Shown: positions 1 through 11,129 of the stretch, piece after piece
Layout of the letters: every line of letters begins with the position of its first letter
How positions within the stretch are numbered: the stretch's first letter is position 1
Made by a program: the position numbers and the translations under genes
The notes under the pieces: model-generated
Told to the model about the DNA's origin: nothing
Databases searched by the model: none
What the model saw: only the letters and a program-made list of their open reading frames with translations
DNA from: Sarcocystis neurona
Taxonomy: Eukaryota; Apicomplexa; Conoidasida; Eucoccidiorida; Sarcocystidae
Length of the DNA: 64,000 nt
Direction of reading: 5' to 3'
NCBI GenBank assembly: GCA_000727475.1
Contig: KL647293.1
Coordinates: 3,426,046 to 3,490,045, forward strand

Positions 1-559
1 CGGCTGGTGCAACCGTTAAGGGGATCCTGCAGGAAGAGTATAAGTGATGGGTAGATCTACGGATGTAGAAGCGCGTGCGGACATGCTGGCAGGTGGTTGC
101 ATGGGCGAAAATAGCAATTTTACATGAGTTTAGTGCGAGCACAATGTGTTGTGTGTCTCCGAACATATCTTTAGAACACAGCATGACTGCAAGAGCAACT
201 TCCCTTTCGTCAAGTTACACTCTTCCCGCAGGATCCTTTTAACTGCTGTCGCAACCCAAGAGGCGTACGGCTCCAGCTGGTGTGGGACGTCATAGTTCTT
301 GACATGTTGTCTGCCTCGAGTGCGAGGGGTATCCTCTTATCTTTCTTTCCCTGCGAAGTTTTCTCTCGGCGCCAATCGCAAACACAGAACTCGTGTACTC
401 CATGGGTGCCCGCTATTTTGCTTTTTGCGTGCGTGACGCACTAAATCTTTTATATGCTCACGCGGGTGACGAAAGAAGCACGGTAGTGGTAGCACCCTCG
501 TAATTGCTCCACCGGGAGCTTGTTTTATTAGACAAGTCCTGCAGCCGTTGCCGCCCCTG

Positions 560-667
560 CTACGGCAGAAGATACACCAGCCCAGTGCGTGCAGTTCCAT
601 TGCTGCAGCTGCTAGCGCTGCTGCTGCTGTTGGCGCACGTGGTAGTGAATTTGAACTCTACTACTTT
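560..667 (-). CDS. Possible short terminal exon, unidentified
   Basis: On the minus strand an acceptor-like TTACAG precedes a 35-codon open frame ending in TAG. It begins KVVEFKFTTTC, has a short Ser run, and ends GLVYLLP. The other minus frame across the same bases is also open (Ala run, then MELHALGWC), so the frame is uncertain. No family recognised; it could be chance. Confidence 0.2.
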   Translation of the reverse strand, partial: KVVEFKFTTTCANSSSSASSCSNGTARTGLVYLLP

Positions 668-768
668 CTGTAATGTGGCTATTATCGCCCGTGCTGGCAT
701 TGTTGATGTTGCTGGGCGTAGCCGGTCAGCTGTATGTCTACGTGTATAAGTACGTGCACCGCTGCCCG

Positions 769-1030
769 ACCGTGACCGCTGCAGTTTATTGTAATCGATT
801 TTTTCTGTTGCTCACCCCTGCGAACAGGTGTAAAACACATTCTCTCTTTAAGTGATACGTTTGTGCGTGTAGGCGTGCAAAAATGTATGTGCACCTACAC
901 ACGCGTACGTTTGTCAAGAGACAGGACGATACACATCAAGGTGACCGCTGCAGTTTATCGTGACCGATTTTTTCTGTTTTTAACAGCTGCGTACACAGCT
1001 GTTAAAAGACTATTTTCTCTTTGCGTGATA
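769..1030. repeat. Two direct copies of a ~90-bp element with a hairpin
   Basis: Copies at about 769-855 and 941-1030 share GTGACCGCTGCAGTTTAT, then CGATTTTTTCTGTT, and end in a related TTCTCTTT..GTGATA segment. Copy 2 contains a perfect 9-bp inverted repeat (TAACAGCTG / CAGCTGTTA) around a 6-base loop. Copy 1 keeps a shorter CACC / GGTG pairing at the matching place. Spacing between the copies is about 170 bp. Confidence 0.6.
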
Positions 1031-3560
1031 TGAATTTTCGCATACGTATACGTATCTATGTACTTATATATACATGCATGTATGCATGTGCATACATACA
1101 TATATATATATATATATTATATACATACACACACATGAATATAGGTAAGTAGACCTTTATTCCATAGAGGCTGCCGTGGTGCAAGTGTGTAGAGGCGCAC
1201 CCCTACGACTGGCAGGTATCCACTTCTTTCAGCTATCACGACACCACAGTTATAAGTGTTTTTGTGGTCTCTTTTTCATTTACACACATTCTGTTCATCA
1301 ACGTCTCCGCTCACTAATGTCTCCGGTATATATATACACGTGTACCTACATATATATATATACATATATAACGTATGTGTGTCGCTGGGTATCTCTCAGC
1401 ACGCACAAACTGCAGCTCCTGCGTCAACAGAGCACTCCCACAGGGGATTACACCAGCGGCCATAATTTTCTGCATTGCGTGAAGACTGGTGCCTGATACA
1501 GGCCTAAGAAGTAAGTGGGATGCTCTACGTTCACAAGGCAGACAGGTGGGCGTTGGCGCTCTGCTGTATCGGTACAAAGCAGGAGATGTCTTGATGCCCG
1601 TCTCTCCGGGCCATGCACTTGCGGTACCATGTTACTGGTGCATGGAGGAGAAATATACAAGGTCTACTTTCCTGCACTGGGTCCTGACGGCTACAACTCC
1701 GCGGCTGCTCCGACCACGCGGAACCACGCCTTGTAGGCAGAGCTGCCGCCACGGCCTTCTGCACCAGGCATTGCCACTTTCTCGACGGTACAGTTCCAGT
1801 AGAGTTAGTGTCTAATCTGCACGCGTGCGTGTGTGTCTTCTACATACAAACACTGCCCACGTGTACCTGACAGGAACACTTCTTTTCTTTCGAAAGCGTG
1901 CAGGGTCCTGGCCTGTCCGTGTCTGTGCTGCACCTCTATCTTGTGGACAAATTCATATTCATCTCCGTCTATGTATTATTCTACACCTGTGCGCCGTCCC
2001 TCTATTTCTAGGTGTCTACATGTAGATATGTGTCACATCTACATACGCTCTGCCACAGAGGGATTCTTCTCTATTTCTCTGTCTCTGTCTCGCTCTCTCT
2101 CCCTACGTACATGTATGTGTGCTGTTATTTTACACGTACGAGTGTGTCTCGCTGTTTCCTCTCTCTCCCTGTCTAGAAGTGTACGTTCACCTGCATTTGC
2201 GTGTAGATATGAGAGGCAAGAAAAACAGTCAAGTTGACGTTTTGATGCGTCGTTTTGTGAAGCTGTCGAGTAGCGGTGTAGCGGAAGCTGCCAAAGTTCT
2301 CTGCTACGTTTTGTGTCCAGTTGACAATTCCTTCGTAATGTAGGCAGCAGCTGCTCGAATGGAACGCAGCGAGACTCCTGTGTGTTTGGGTTATCGCGTA
2401 GATCTCTGACATGCGCACGTTGAAGGACACATTGTCGTCGAGGAAGGAGTGTAGGAGTCGTCATAACATTATCACTTCTTTCATTTATATACACACATTT
2501 CTGTAGAATTCTTCGTACACATGCGGGAAGGAATCAAAGAGTTACTCTGCCCTGACGTGCGTCGGCGCTCCATAGATGTATGTGCAGGTGCAGAGGTATG
2601 GGTAGGAGAGAAAAAAAGAAAGCCTGTGCAGGTCGGCTTTGTGTGCGCGTCTCGATACACAAATACACATACACATGCAGAAGAAGCTCGATTCTTCTTT
2701 CTTCACGCGTCGGTATCAGCGACTATGCGGTAATGGAGGAATGTATGTTCTCCTTGCAGAGCAAAATCAACTCCAGCCTTCCTTCTTCGTGTCTCTGTGT
2801 GCTGCAGCGTCAATGCAAGTATATGTCTAGATGCGTGTACAGGCACCTACGGTGAAGACCTGTAGAATGCCGGTCTACATGTATAAACCTGTGTATGCGA
2901 CCTACGGAGAACAGAATACTTCACAAGTAGTAGTAGTGGTGGTGGTAACATAGAAGGTTTATATATATATATATATATGTTGCGCGTGTGTGTATAGTCA
3001 TAAAAGGCGAAAAACAAGTACCCCCTTTTTGCGTACGTGTCATCACTGCGTGGTAAAGGAATTTCTGCGGGAGATTTCCTATGGAAGAAAGTAACGAGGA
3101 AAGAAAAATGGCAACATGCCAGTACGTAACCCAGTGCGGCAATTTCTCAATCTTCCTTGACAGAGGAGAAGGGATAATGATAGTTTCTTCAAATATAAGT
3201 GCGCAGATTTCCAGGTCTCCTCTCCATATAGGAGTAAGAAGAGCATTCATCCCTCCGTATGTAAATGAGTGAGGAAACTTCTTGTCTCCCTTTACGTATG
3301 AAAGGAAGAAAAACGATAACCTCTGCGCACGGAAGTGAGTGAAAACTTCCTGGCTGCTTTCACGTGCAGGGTAAAAGAAAATGCTATCTTGTGTGTGGGT
3401 TTATATAGGTGTGGAATTTCCGCGTTCTCGTCCCAAAACGCGCGGGCTTCAGTCACGTAGAAGTCGCCACCAAGCGAAGTCATACGCAGACGTGTGTGGC
3501 CGCGTCCTGCTGCGCTTGCGAACAGGAAAACAAAGAGATTTAGACAAGAGAATCACTAAA
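1031..3560. other. Intergenic stretch, no convincing gene
   Basis: Short TA/CA microsatellites occur near 1080-1140, 1330-1375 and 2960-2980. Small ORFs occur here (for example a 63-codon plus-strand frame at 3081-3272, and a 45-codon plus-strand frame from 2210 after a GTGTAG acceptor-like site), but none shows a recognisable domain or a paired splice structure. An imperfect direct repeat of about 50 bp lies at roughly 3265-3315 and 3335-3385. Confidence 0.5.
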
Positions 3561-3899
3561 GGAGGGAGTGTGCACCGACACTCATGCTAAACAACATAGT
3601 CCAGGGTCCTCTTCCAGACGAATGAGTAGTGGTGGAGGACTGCTACAAGACTTGGCGTTTTCGATAATTCTCGTTTCTGCTGCCGCCACAGCAGCTGCCT
3701 TCCTGCCGATATTTATACGGAATCTCTGCATGTGTGGATTGCGAGGGAGTAGACGATTGCAGTTTACTACGGTTCTGTCCTCGCTGCTATTGCACTACTT
3801 CCGCATCTTCTATGGGGAGACCAGAATCTCTAGTTCCTCCCGTCCCCCTCCAGCTGCTTGAGCAAAACTTCTTCGCCGCTTCCTGCTCATCGTACCCGA

Positions 3900-4480
3900 T
3901 TTTTTGCTTAAGCGGTTGCATTTCTCAGTCCTCTTTATCGAGCAGCACCTGTTCCCCACCTCCGCAGCTGCTGTCGCTGCTCTTTTTCTTGTCCTTGCTG
4001 TTCACCTTGCCGCTGCCGTTCACTTTGCCTTTCTGCTCTTCGCGTTGTTGCTCCTCTTCACATTGCAGCTGCGGTTTATGTGGTTGCTGCTATTCACCGT
4101 ACAGTTTTTCGCGCTGTTGCTGCTCTTCGTGTGGCTGCTGCCGCTGATGTTGCTGGTGTTGTTCACACCGTTATGTTGCTGCCTAGATTGATGCTGCCCT
4201 TCACGTTGCAGTTGCTGTTCCCCTTGAGGCTGCTGTTCACGTTGTTGCCTGCTGCTGCTGCTGTCGCTGCTGTTACTGCTACTGTCGCTGCTGTGGCTGC
4301 AGCTGTCGCTGTTGCTGCTGCTACTGTCGCTCCTGCTGCTGTCGCTGCTGCTGCTGTTGTCGCTGGTGTATTGCTAAGTGGAGGAACTATGCGGAGCGCT
4401 GCTGTGATTTTGCTGTTGCTGCTCCGGTTTCTTGGCCGCCGCGCGCCGTTGGGCTGATGCTGCTGTTGCGATTGTTGCTA
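3900..4480. repeat. CTG/CAG-rich block with periodic Gln-Arg-Glu units
   Basis: The plus strand is dominated by CTG-type triplets (CTGCTGTTCAC-like units). Read on the minus strand, one frame gives repeated QQRE/QQQRE-type units and then a Ser/Asn/Lys-rich stretch before stops. It lies directly 3' of the minus-strand CDS that ends at 4521, so it may be its 3' UTR or a decayed extension. No complete gene is supported. Confidence 0.45.
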
Positions 4481-4520
4481 CTTTTCTCCTTCTTTTCTGC
4501 CTGCCGTCTCTTTTTCTAGG

Positions 4521-6809
4521 CTACAGGAGGAAGGAGTGGTGCATATCATATCGCTTTATTAGGTCTATCTGAGCAGCGTGAGAAGATGCGTGAGAGAGTT
4601 GCTCTGCTGCTGCTTCTTCTTCCATCAAAATTCCGTCGTGCAATCCTTCGTCTTCGCTACTCTCTGCTGCTGCAGCTGCTGGTGCTGTTGCATCATTTAT
4701 TACAGCCGAACCGCCGTTGCTGCTGGTGCCGTAGCACTGTTCGATGCTGCTGCCGCCCACTTGGGGTGTACACGCAGCCGGTGGGGGGAGAACAGCACCT
4801 GCCGGAACACCACGCGGTCCTTCAGCAGCAGCAGACGGGCCGCCGGCAACAGCAGGACTTTCAACTGAGGCAGCAACAGCAGTGGCAAGACGCGTCAACG
4901 ACAAAGTGACAGCAGCCGATGAATAACGACAGGGCGGAGCCGCGCATGCAACATCAGCAGCAGATGCAGGCAGCTCACCACGAAGAACAACGCCACCAGC
5001 AGCAGCACCGGAGTTTGGTGCCGCCGCAGCAGCCGAGAGGGCAGCAGCAGGAGGGAAGGCAACAGCAGAAAAGGAAAGTGCAGCAACGCCGGGCGTAGCA
5101 GCAGTAGCAGCAGCGGCGGGAATCAACCGTGAAGCAGCAGCAGCACATGTGGCAGCAGTAGCAGCGGGAGCAGAAGCGCATGCCACCGCTGCGGTTGGTG
5201 GTGCTGCAGCAACGCTCGCAGAGGAAGGCGCAGCAGCAGCAATGGAAGCTGGACTTCTCGGTAGCCTCGAGGAGGCAGCAGCTTCAGCAGAGGCAGTAGA
5301 GGCGCACGCAGCAGCAACGTTGCATCTGCTGTTGCCTGTTTCTCCCTGCAGGCTCTCTCGACGTATAGAGCTCCCACGAAGGATTCTGCAACAAGTGCTG
5401 CTGCTCCCCGGTATCCCGCGGACTTTGCTGCTGCTCTCATTCTGGTTGGTGCTGCTGTTGCTGCTAACGGGAAGGCGGCAGCGCCAGAGGCGTCTCTCAG
5501 CAGCTGCTGCGCCCACCTGAGGTCGCGTTGCCGCCGCCGCCGGAGCAGCAGCAGCAATGGAGGATACATTGCTGCTTTGTTTCTCCCCTGCAGGCGCGTT
5601 TTCTTTAGCAATCTGTTCGCTTTTTATCCCGCCACGCAGCGGAAATCTTCCCCCTGCATGCGCTTCTATCTCTGCCATGTGCAGCTGCTGGGTCTCCCAA
5701 GAGGCGGGCTGCTCTTCTTTCTTGCACGGCCACCAATTCTTCGCTGCATGCGTTTCACAATGCTCTGACGGCTGCACCCCCCGCAGGAATCTTCGTGCGT
5801 GCGGTTCTTTCTCTTCTGCGTTTCCGCGACCTTCTGCCCACTTTCTCCTCCTTTCGAAGCTGCTGCAGCACTTAGGCGCAGGAGACGCAGTTTCGGGTAG
5901 AGGAGGAAATCGTTGTTGTTCGTTGCTGCTTCTTTTCAGCTCGACAGCCCAGGCGTCTGCAGTGGTGCTGCTGCTGCTGCTGTTCTGCTGCTGTTGCTGC
6001 CCTCTGGGCTGCTGCTGGTGCAAGGCTGCCGGACTCGCGTTAAACGCCAGAGCAAGCGCATGCAAGTCGAGGGCAAAATGTTCTTCAACTGATGCTCCTG
6101 CGTGGCCTCCGTCTGCCGCCGCTGCTGCTACTGCTTCACCGTCCTCTCTGCAAAGGACCTCAGCCTCGCTGCTGCTGCAAGGCCGTGCGCTGCAGCTGTC
6201 GTCCGGTCTGATTCCCTGCAAGCTGGCGAAGAGCCGCAACGAACGAGACAGGCAAACTGACACAGCAGAAGCAGCAAGCGAAGCAGCAACAGAAAGAGAA
6301 GCAGGAGCAGCAGCTGGAGAAGCAGCAGCGGCGGCAGGAGAGGCAACCGAAGCAGCAGCAGCAGTGGGAGACGCCGCAGCAGGCGAGACAACAGCAGCGT
6401 CACTGGCTTCCGTCGCATGCAGCCGCATGGCGGCTTCCGCTGCCGCTGCGTCTTCTCCGCCCAGTTTCTCGGTGCTGCTGCTGTTATTGCTGCGGGCGCT
6501 TCCCGCGTCCTCTGCCCGAGCCGCGGCAGCGGCAGGAACAGAGCAACCAGCAGCAGCAACATCGTCCTTCGTAGGAAGAGCAGCAGCAGTAGGAAGCTGA
6601 GAGGTAAGGAGCTGCTGCTGCAGCACACAGAGCCAGGAACGTGCAGCAGAAAGAGTGGGAGTGATTGATAAGTCATCAAGCGTATCATACTGCTGCTGCT
6701 GCAGAGGAGCGAGGAAATCTTTCAGGCGTCGGCCTCTTTCTTTCTCTTCTTCGTTTTCTTCTTCTCTTTGTTCTCCCTTGCCGCTGCTGCGCTTGAAGAG
6801 CCGCGGGGG
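4521..6809 (-). CDS. Large low-complexity exon of an unidentified protein (3' terminal exon)
   Basis: A 762-codon open frame follows a good acceptor (TTTTGCCTCTGCAG) and ends at TAG (4521-4523). Frame upstream of 6809 has no ATG and passes through intron-like sequence, so the 5' exons are missing. The first 70 residues are the most protein-like: basic RLFKRSSGKGEQREEE, then RLKDFLAPLQQQQ and a helix-like DTLDDLSITPTLSAARSW. The rest is long Ala, Ser and Gln runs broken by short ordinary stretches, such as CLSRSLRLFASLQG. The C-terminus is acidic (ESSEDEGLHDGILMEEE). No catalytic motif, transmembrane segment or known domain was recognised. The CAG strand equals the coding strand, as in the identified exons of this window. 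Confidence 0.6.
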   Translation of the reverse strand, partial: PPRLFKRSSGKGEQREEENEEEKERGRRLKDFLAPLQQQQYDTLDDLSITPTLSAARSWLCVLQQQLLTSQLPTAAALPTKDDVAAAGCSVPAAAAARAEDAGSARSNNSSSTEKLGGEDAAAAEAAMRLHATEASDAAVVSPAAASPTAAAASVASPAAAAASPAAAPASLSVAASLAASAVSVCLSRSLRLFASLQGIRPDDSCSARPCSSSEAEVLCREDGEAVAAAAADGGHAGASVEEHFALDLHALALAFNASPAALHQQQPRGQQQQQNSSSSSTTADAWAVELKRSSNEQQRFPPLPETASPAPKCCSSFERRRKWAEGRGNAEEKEPHARRFLRGVQPSEHCETHAAKNWWPCKKEEQPASWETQQLHMAEIEAHAGGRFPLRGGIKSEQIAKENAPAGEKQSSNVSSIAAAAPAAAATRPQVGAAAAERRLWRCRLPVSSNSSTNQNESSSKVRGIPGSSSTCCRILRGSSIRRESLQGETGNSRCNVAAACASTASAEAAASSRLPRSPASIAAAAPSSASVAAAPPTAAVACASAPAATAATCAAAASRLIPAAAATAATPGVAALSFSAVAFPPAAALSAAAAAPNSGAAAGGVVLRGELPASAADVACAAPPCRYSSAAVTLSLTRLATAVAASVESPAVAGGPSAAAEGPRGVPAGAVLPPPAACTPQVGGSSIEQCYGTSSNGGSAVINDATAPAAAAAESSEDEGLHDGILMEEEAAAEQLSHASSHAAQIDLIKRYDMHHSFLL

Positions 6810-7250
6810 CTGCAGAGGCAAAACGGAAGACGCAGCCACATACAGAAAGGCGCAAGGCAGACTCTGGCGCACCAACGGCAGCGAGCGTCCTCCTCCATAA
6901 AAGGAGGAATCACACACGCATGGGGCGTACACTGCTGCTGGACGGGCAGACGCTTGAGCCACATACCAGGTATTTCTATGGAAGATGTACGTCCCCAAGC
7001 ATCTACAGGCACCCGGCTGTTTTTTTCTCCGCCTCTCCTTTTCTCTCAAAGTTCGTGTGCCCCTTTGTGGAGTCCTCTATCAAGTGCCATTTGTCCTTTC
7101 CTTTCCTTGAGCAGTATGTGAATCCACAACAAAATTAATTTTCCCTGCTTTCAGCATGTGGACACAAGTCTCGATCTGTTGACTGAAGGGAAGCACAGCA
7201 ACACACGGCGACATACCTTCAACACATGTGTCAGTGATGACTTCTACAGA
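6810..7250. other. Intergenic or intronic stretch 5' of the 4.5-6.8 kb exon
   Basis: No gene seen. On the minus strand it holds the pyrimidine-rich run that forms the acceptor at 6810. Upstream exons of the 4.5-6.8 kb gene should lie at higher coordinates but could not be linked by phase. Confidence 0.4.
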
Positions 7251-7255
7251 CCCGC

Positions 7256-7993
7256 ATGCGATTCCCCCCCTCTCTCTGTCTCTCCCTTTCCATGCGTCTG
7301 TCTCCCTCTCTGTCTATCTGTCTCCCTGTCTCTATCTATCCTTCCCCCTGTCTACTCCTTTCTGTCTATCTGTCTCTCTGTCTATCTGTGTCCCTGTGTC
7401 CGTCTATCTGTGTCCCTACCTCTGTCTCCCTGTCTCTATCTCCCTGTCTCCGTCTATCCTCCTCCCTGTCTCTGTCTATCTGTCTCCCTGTCCCTCCCTT
7501 TTTGTCCACCTGTCTCCCTGTCTCCCTGCATCCGTCTATCTGTGTCCCTGTCTATCTGTCTCCACGTCTCCGTCTATATGTGCCCTTGTCTCAGTCTCTG
7601 TCAATGTGTCTCCCCGTCTATCTGTCTCCCTGTCTCCCTCCCCCTGTCTCTCCCTCTCTGTCTATCTGTGTCCCTATTTCTGTCTCCCTGTCCCCGTATC
7701 TCTGTCCCCCGTCTCCGCCTATCTGTCTCCCTGTCTCCATCTATCTGTCCCCCTGTCTCTCCCTTTCTGTCTATCTGTCTCCCTGTCCCCGTCTCTCTGT
7801 CCCCGTCTCCGTCTATCTGTCTCCCTGTCTCTGTCTATCTGTGTCCCTGTCTCTCCCTTTCTCTCTATCTGTCTCCCTGCCTCTACCTATCTGCCCCCTG
7901 TCTATCTCCCTCCCCGTCTCCGTCTATCCTTCTCCCTGTCTCCGTCTATCCTTCTCTCTGTCTCTGCCTATCTGTCTCTCTATATATGTGTGA
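7256..7993. repeat. Pyrimidine-rich minisatellite of CTGTCTCCCTGTCTATC-type units
   Basis: About 740 bp of degenerate units built from CTGTCTCC, CTGTCTAT and CCGTCTCT hexamer-to-octamer blocks. The plus strand is almost pure pyrimidine with regular G. All three plus-strand frames are open throughout (Cys/Leu/Ser/Pro/Val strings), the signature of a simple repeat and not of coding sequence. Confidence 0.85.
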
Positions 7994-8339
7994 GTAGAGT
8001 AGGGAGGGAGACCGAGATTTCCCTGGTGTACCATCACTGGCCAACTGGTTATAAAGTTGTGCGCGTTTTTCTTTCCAGCATGCGCGCGTCCCCTCCACGC
8101 ATACGTGGGGAGGAGGGACTTCCGTAGAAAATGCACGAGAGAAGAAGCAAGACTTCACAAACAAATATTCTCCTCTCTCTCTCTCTATCTCCTGACATGC
8201 CGAGGTGACGTGGAAGGGTAACTACCTGTGTGACACACATGTATACATATGTGATAGGTGGAAGACTGAAGTGTACGTACACTAGGTGAGACGCGGTGCC
8301 TAGCACTTGGGCAATGTGGCGTCAAGGAAGAAAAACGAC

Positions 8340-8576
8340 GTCTGTCGTGCTTCTTTGGCAGGAAAGCAGTTCAACGCCGCCGCAGCGACAGCAGCAGGAG
8401 CAGAGCCAGCAGCAGCAACAGCTGCAGCAGACCTCGTAACACGAGCCACAGCACAGCAGCAGGAGAAAAGGCAGCAAGAGGAAGAGGGGCAGGAGAGAGA
8501 GCAGCAGGAGATACAGCGGCAGCAGGAAGCGCAACAGGTGAAACAGCAGCAGGATAAACAGCGGAAGTGATGAAGG
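8340..8576 (+). repeat. CAG-rich tract with an open plus-strand frame
   Basis: Ala, then Gln/Glu-rich frame (QQQEKRQQEEEGQEREQQE) ending in TGA at about 8570. The only in-frame upstream start is TTG, not ATG. It could be a terminal exon of a plus-strand gene, but no acceptor is compelling. Sequence on either side to 8760 holds nothing else I can support. Confidence 0.3.
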
Positions 8577-8764
8577 GAGTGGCGGGTGAGGGTTGTCCGA
8601 AGTTGTCACAGAGAAAGACACCCTGCAGATCGAAGAGAATCTCTGCAGATATAAACGGAAGTTGCAGCAGAAGGTCATTTGCCTAACTGCGTCCCTCTCA
8701 TATGTAGTAACACACACGCACGGAGGCAGAGAGTAGTAAATCTACATGCACCTATCTTCTCGTG

Positions 8765-8836
8765 AACTTCAGAGTTATACATATACATATATATATATAT
8801 GTATATATATCAAACACTATGTATATCCACACACAC

Positions 8837-8867
<31 letters not shown>

Positions 8868-8914
8868 CTATGTACAACACTATGTATACACACACACATA
8901 TATATATATATATA
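8765..8914. repeat. TA/CA microsatellite flanking assembly gap 1 (left side)
   Basis: Tandem TA tracts with interspersed CACACAC and ACTATGTA blocks run into the run of N. Confidence 0.9.
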
Positions 8915-9526
8915 NNNNNNNNNNNNNNNNNNNNNNNNNNNNNNNNNNNNNNNNNNNNNNNNNNNNNNNNNNNNNNNNNNNNNNNNNNNNNNNNNNNNNN
9001 NNNNNNNNNNNNNNNNNNNNNNNNNNNNNNNNNNNNNNNNNNNNNNNNNNNNNNNNNNNNNNNNNNNNNNNNNNNNNNNNNNNNNNNNNNNNNNNNNNNN
9101 NNNNNNNNNNNNNNNNNNNNNNNNNNNNNNNNNNNNNNNNNNNNNNNNNNNNNNNNNNNNNNNNNNNNNNNNNNNNNNNNNNNNNNNNNNNNNNNNNNNN
9201 NNNNNNNNNNNNNNNNNNNNNNNNNNNNNNNNNNNNNNNNNNNNNNNNNNNNNNNNNNNNNNNNNNNNNNNNNNNNNNNNNNNNNNNNNNNNNNNNNNNN
9301 NNNNNNNNNNNNNNNNNNNNNNNNNNNNNNNNNNNNNNNNNNNNNNNNNNNNNNNNNNNNNNNNNNNNNNNNNNNNNNNNNNNNNNNNNNNNNNNNNNNN
9401 NNNNNNNNNNNNNNNNNNNNNNNNNNNNNNNNNNNNNNNNNNNNNNNNNNNNNNNNNNNNNNNNNNNNNNNNNNNNNNNNNNNNNNNNNNNNNNNNNNNN
9501 NNNNNNNNNNNNNNNNNNNNNNNNNN
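8915..9526. other. Assembly gap (612 N)
   Basis: Undetermined bases between two TA microsatellites. Frames reported across it are artefacts. The real length is unknown. Confidence 0.98.
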
Positions 9527-9914
9527 TATATATATATATATACACACATCTCTCTGTCTCTGTCTCTGTCTCTGTGTCTCTCTCTATATATCATACACTG
9601 TGCATATCCACAAACATATATATATATATATACATACCAGTTGAATACACATAAGAACGTGTATATAGACGGAGATACATAGAGGATTTCTCTCGCTTTT
9701 CCACCGTTTCCCTTTCTCTGTTTCTCTCTCCCCAGGTACGGGTGTACACAGACGCACGCGCACGCTCATAGAGACGCACCTTTACACGAAGGAAGTATTT
9801 GTGAACTCTGATTATTTATACATGAACACGTGTACACATATATATAAATATGTACATAAGTCCTTTATCAGATAAAAAACTGTTGCTGCCACGATAGCAT
9901 AGCGAAGGGAGTAC
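9527..9914. other. Microsatellite and intron-like sequence
   Basis: Starts with (TA)n, then a (TCTCTG)n block at about 9550-9590, then mixed TA/CA sequence. It lies downstream of the donor that ends the polyglutamine exon on the minus strand. No gene seen. Confidence 0.5.
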
Positions 9915-10465
9915 CTGCTGGAGGTGGATATTAAAGCGTTGCAAGAGCTGCTTCAGCTGCTGCTGCACGTCTTCCAAGGTCATCCCCGGACAGCCCTCTC
10001 CCGTTCGTTCTTCCTCTTCTTCCTCCTGCTGCGCTTCCTGCTGTTGCTGTTGCTGCTGCGGTGCGGTGTGAAGAGGATCAGGGCAGCAGGCGAAGGAAAG
10101 TTGAATTAAACTGCTGCAGGAGAAGCGCCGCAGGGCTGCACGTGCTTCGGCTGCCCCCCGCATCTGTGACTCTGCTGCTGCTGCTCCTTCAAGTAGAAGC
10201 CTTTGTTGCACTGCTGTTGCCAGTGCTTCGTCTACATCCTGCTGCTGCTCTTGCTCTTGCTGTTGCCCTTGCTGCTGCTCTTTCTGTTGCTCCTGCTGCT
10301 GCTGTTGCTGCTGCTGTTGCTGCTGCTGTTGCTCTTGCTGTTGCTGCTGCTGTTGCTCTTGCTGCGGCTGTTGCTGCTGCTGTTCTTGCTGCTCCCCCGC
10401 TCCTCCTGCTGTTCTTCCAGCGTCAGACCTGTTCGCGCTTGCTGCTGCTGTTGCTGTTTCTTCGC
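9915..10465 (-). CDS. Internal exon with a polyglutamine tract, unidentified protein
   Basis: The minus-strand exon is bounded by an acceptor (GCATGTAG) and a good donor (CTCCAGCAG followed by GTACTC). It begins with the last two bases of a codon and ends in phase 0, giving about 183 residues. After a short Ala/Arg segment there is a roughly 55-residue Gln-rich run with scattered Glu, Pro, Lys and Gly. Next comes a helix-like region (DEALATAVQQRLLLEG), a second Gln run, an acidic patch (QEEEEEERTGEG) and a final amphipathic helix (TLEDVQQQLKQLLQRFNIHL). No family recognised. Flanking exons were not found with matching phase. The non-repetitive parts between runs make real coding likely. Confidence 0.6.
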
Positions 10466-10599
10466 CTACATGCAGCGTAGCGCAGCAGCCGGAGGGCAGC
10501 AGCATTTAGCAGTCTTCCTTTTCGTAGGGATAAATATAACACCGCAGATCGAAGGAGACACGTACACATATATATTTCAAACGTTGTTTTATGTCTGCG

Positions 10600-11129
10600 T
10601 ATATATATCCACTAACGACAGCGCGAACAGCAGCAGCAGCCGAAGCAGCAGGAACGCCAGCAGGAGCAGCAAGCAAGTGACAGCAGCAGCAGCAGAATTA
10701 TGAGACCAGCTGCAATAGCAGCAGCGGCGGTGGCCAGAGGGAGACAGAGTGAGAGCAGCAGCAGCAGAAATGCGCAACCGCAGCAGCAGCATCTGCAACA
10801 GAGAGCAGCAGCAACTGCAGCAATACCAGCAGCAGCCTTAGTAGCAGGGACAGCAGCAGAGGTCCTACGCAGCAGCACAGAACCACCAGCAGTAAAAGGA
10901 AGTGCAGCAGCAGGAGCAGCAATAGCAATGTAGCAGTAGCAAGAGTAGCAATAGCAGCAGCAATAACAGCAGCACCAGCATCAGCAACAGCAGTAGTAGC
11001 AGCAGCAGCAACTGCAGCACGTACGTATAGAAGAGCGGCCTCTGCAGCTACTGCTAAGTACAGCAAACGCATGTCCAGCGGCGGCAGCTATAAAGCAAGG
11101 ACTGCTGCTGCTGCAGCACTTGGTGCTTG
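10600..11129. repeat. Dense CAG tract (plus strand)
   Basis: Interrupted (CAG/CAA)n with every plus-strand frame largely open (Gln, Ser or Ala). No ordinary protein sequence between the runs and no clear exon boundaries. It may be the 5' flank or an intron of the plus-strand candidate that starts at 11130. Confidence 0.5.

Noticed and set aside
3081..3272. 63-codon ATG ORF on the plus strand
   Set aside because: No conserved features, no splice context and a comparable ORF on the opposite strand; most likely chance.
7158..8127. Three overlapping plus-strand ORFs of 245-299 codons
   Set aside because: All three frames are open because the DNA is a pyrimidine-rich minisatellite; the products are Cys/Leu/Ser/Pro strings.
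8307..8570. Apparent MGNVASRKK start suggesting an N-myristoylated protein
   Set aside because: The first codon is TTG (TTGGGCAATGTG), not ATG, so there is no initiator Met before Gly.
8746..9682. Several ~220-306-codon ORFs across the first gap
   Set aside because: They consist of N-derived unknown residues flanked by TA-encoded Tyr/Ile.
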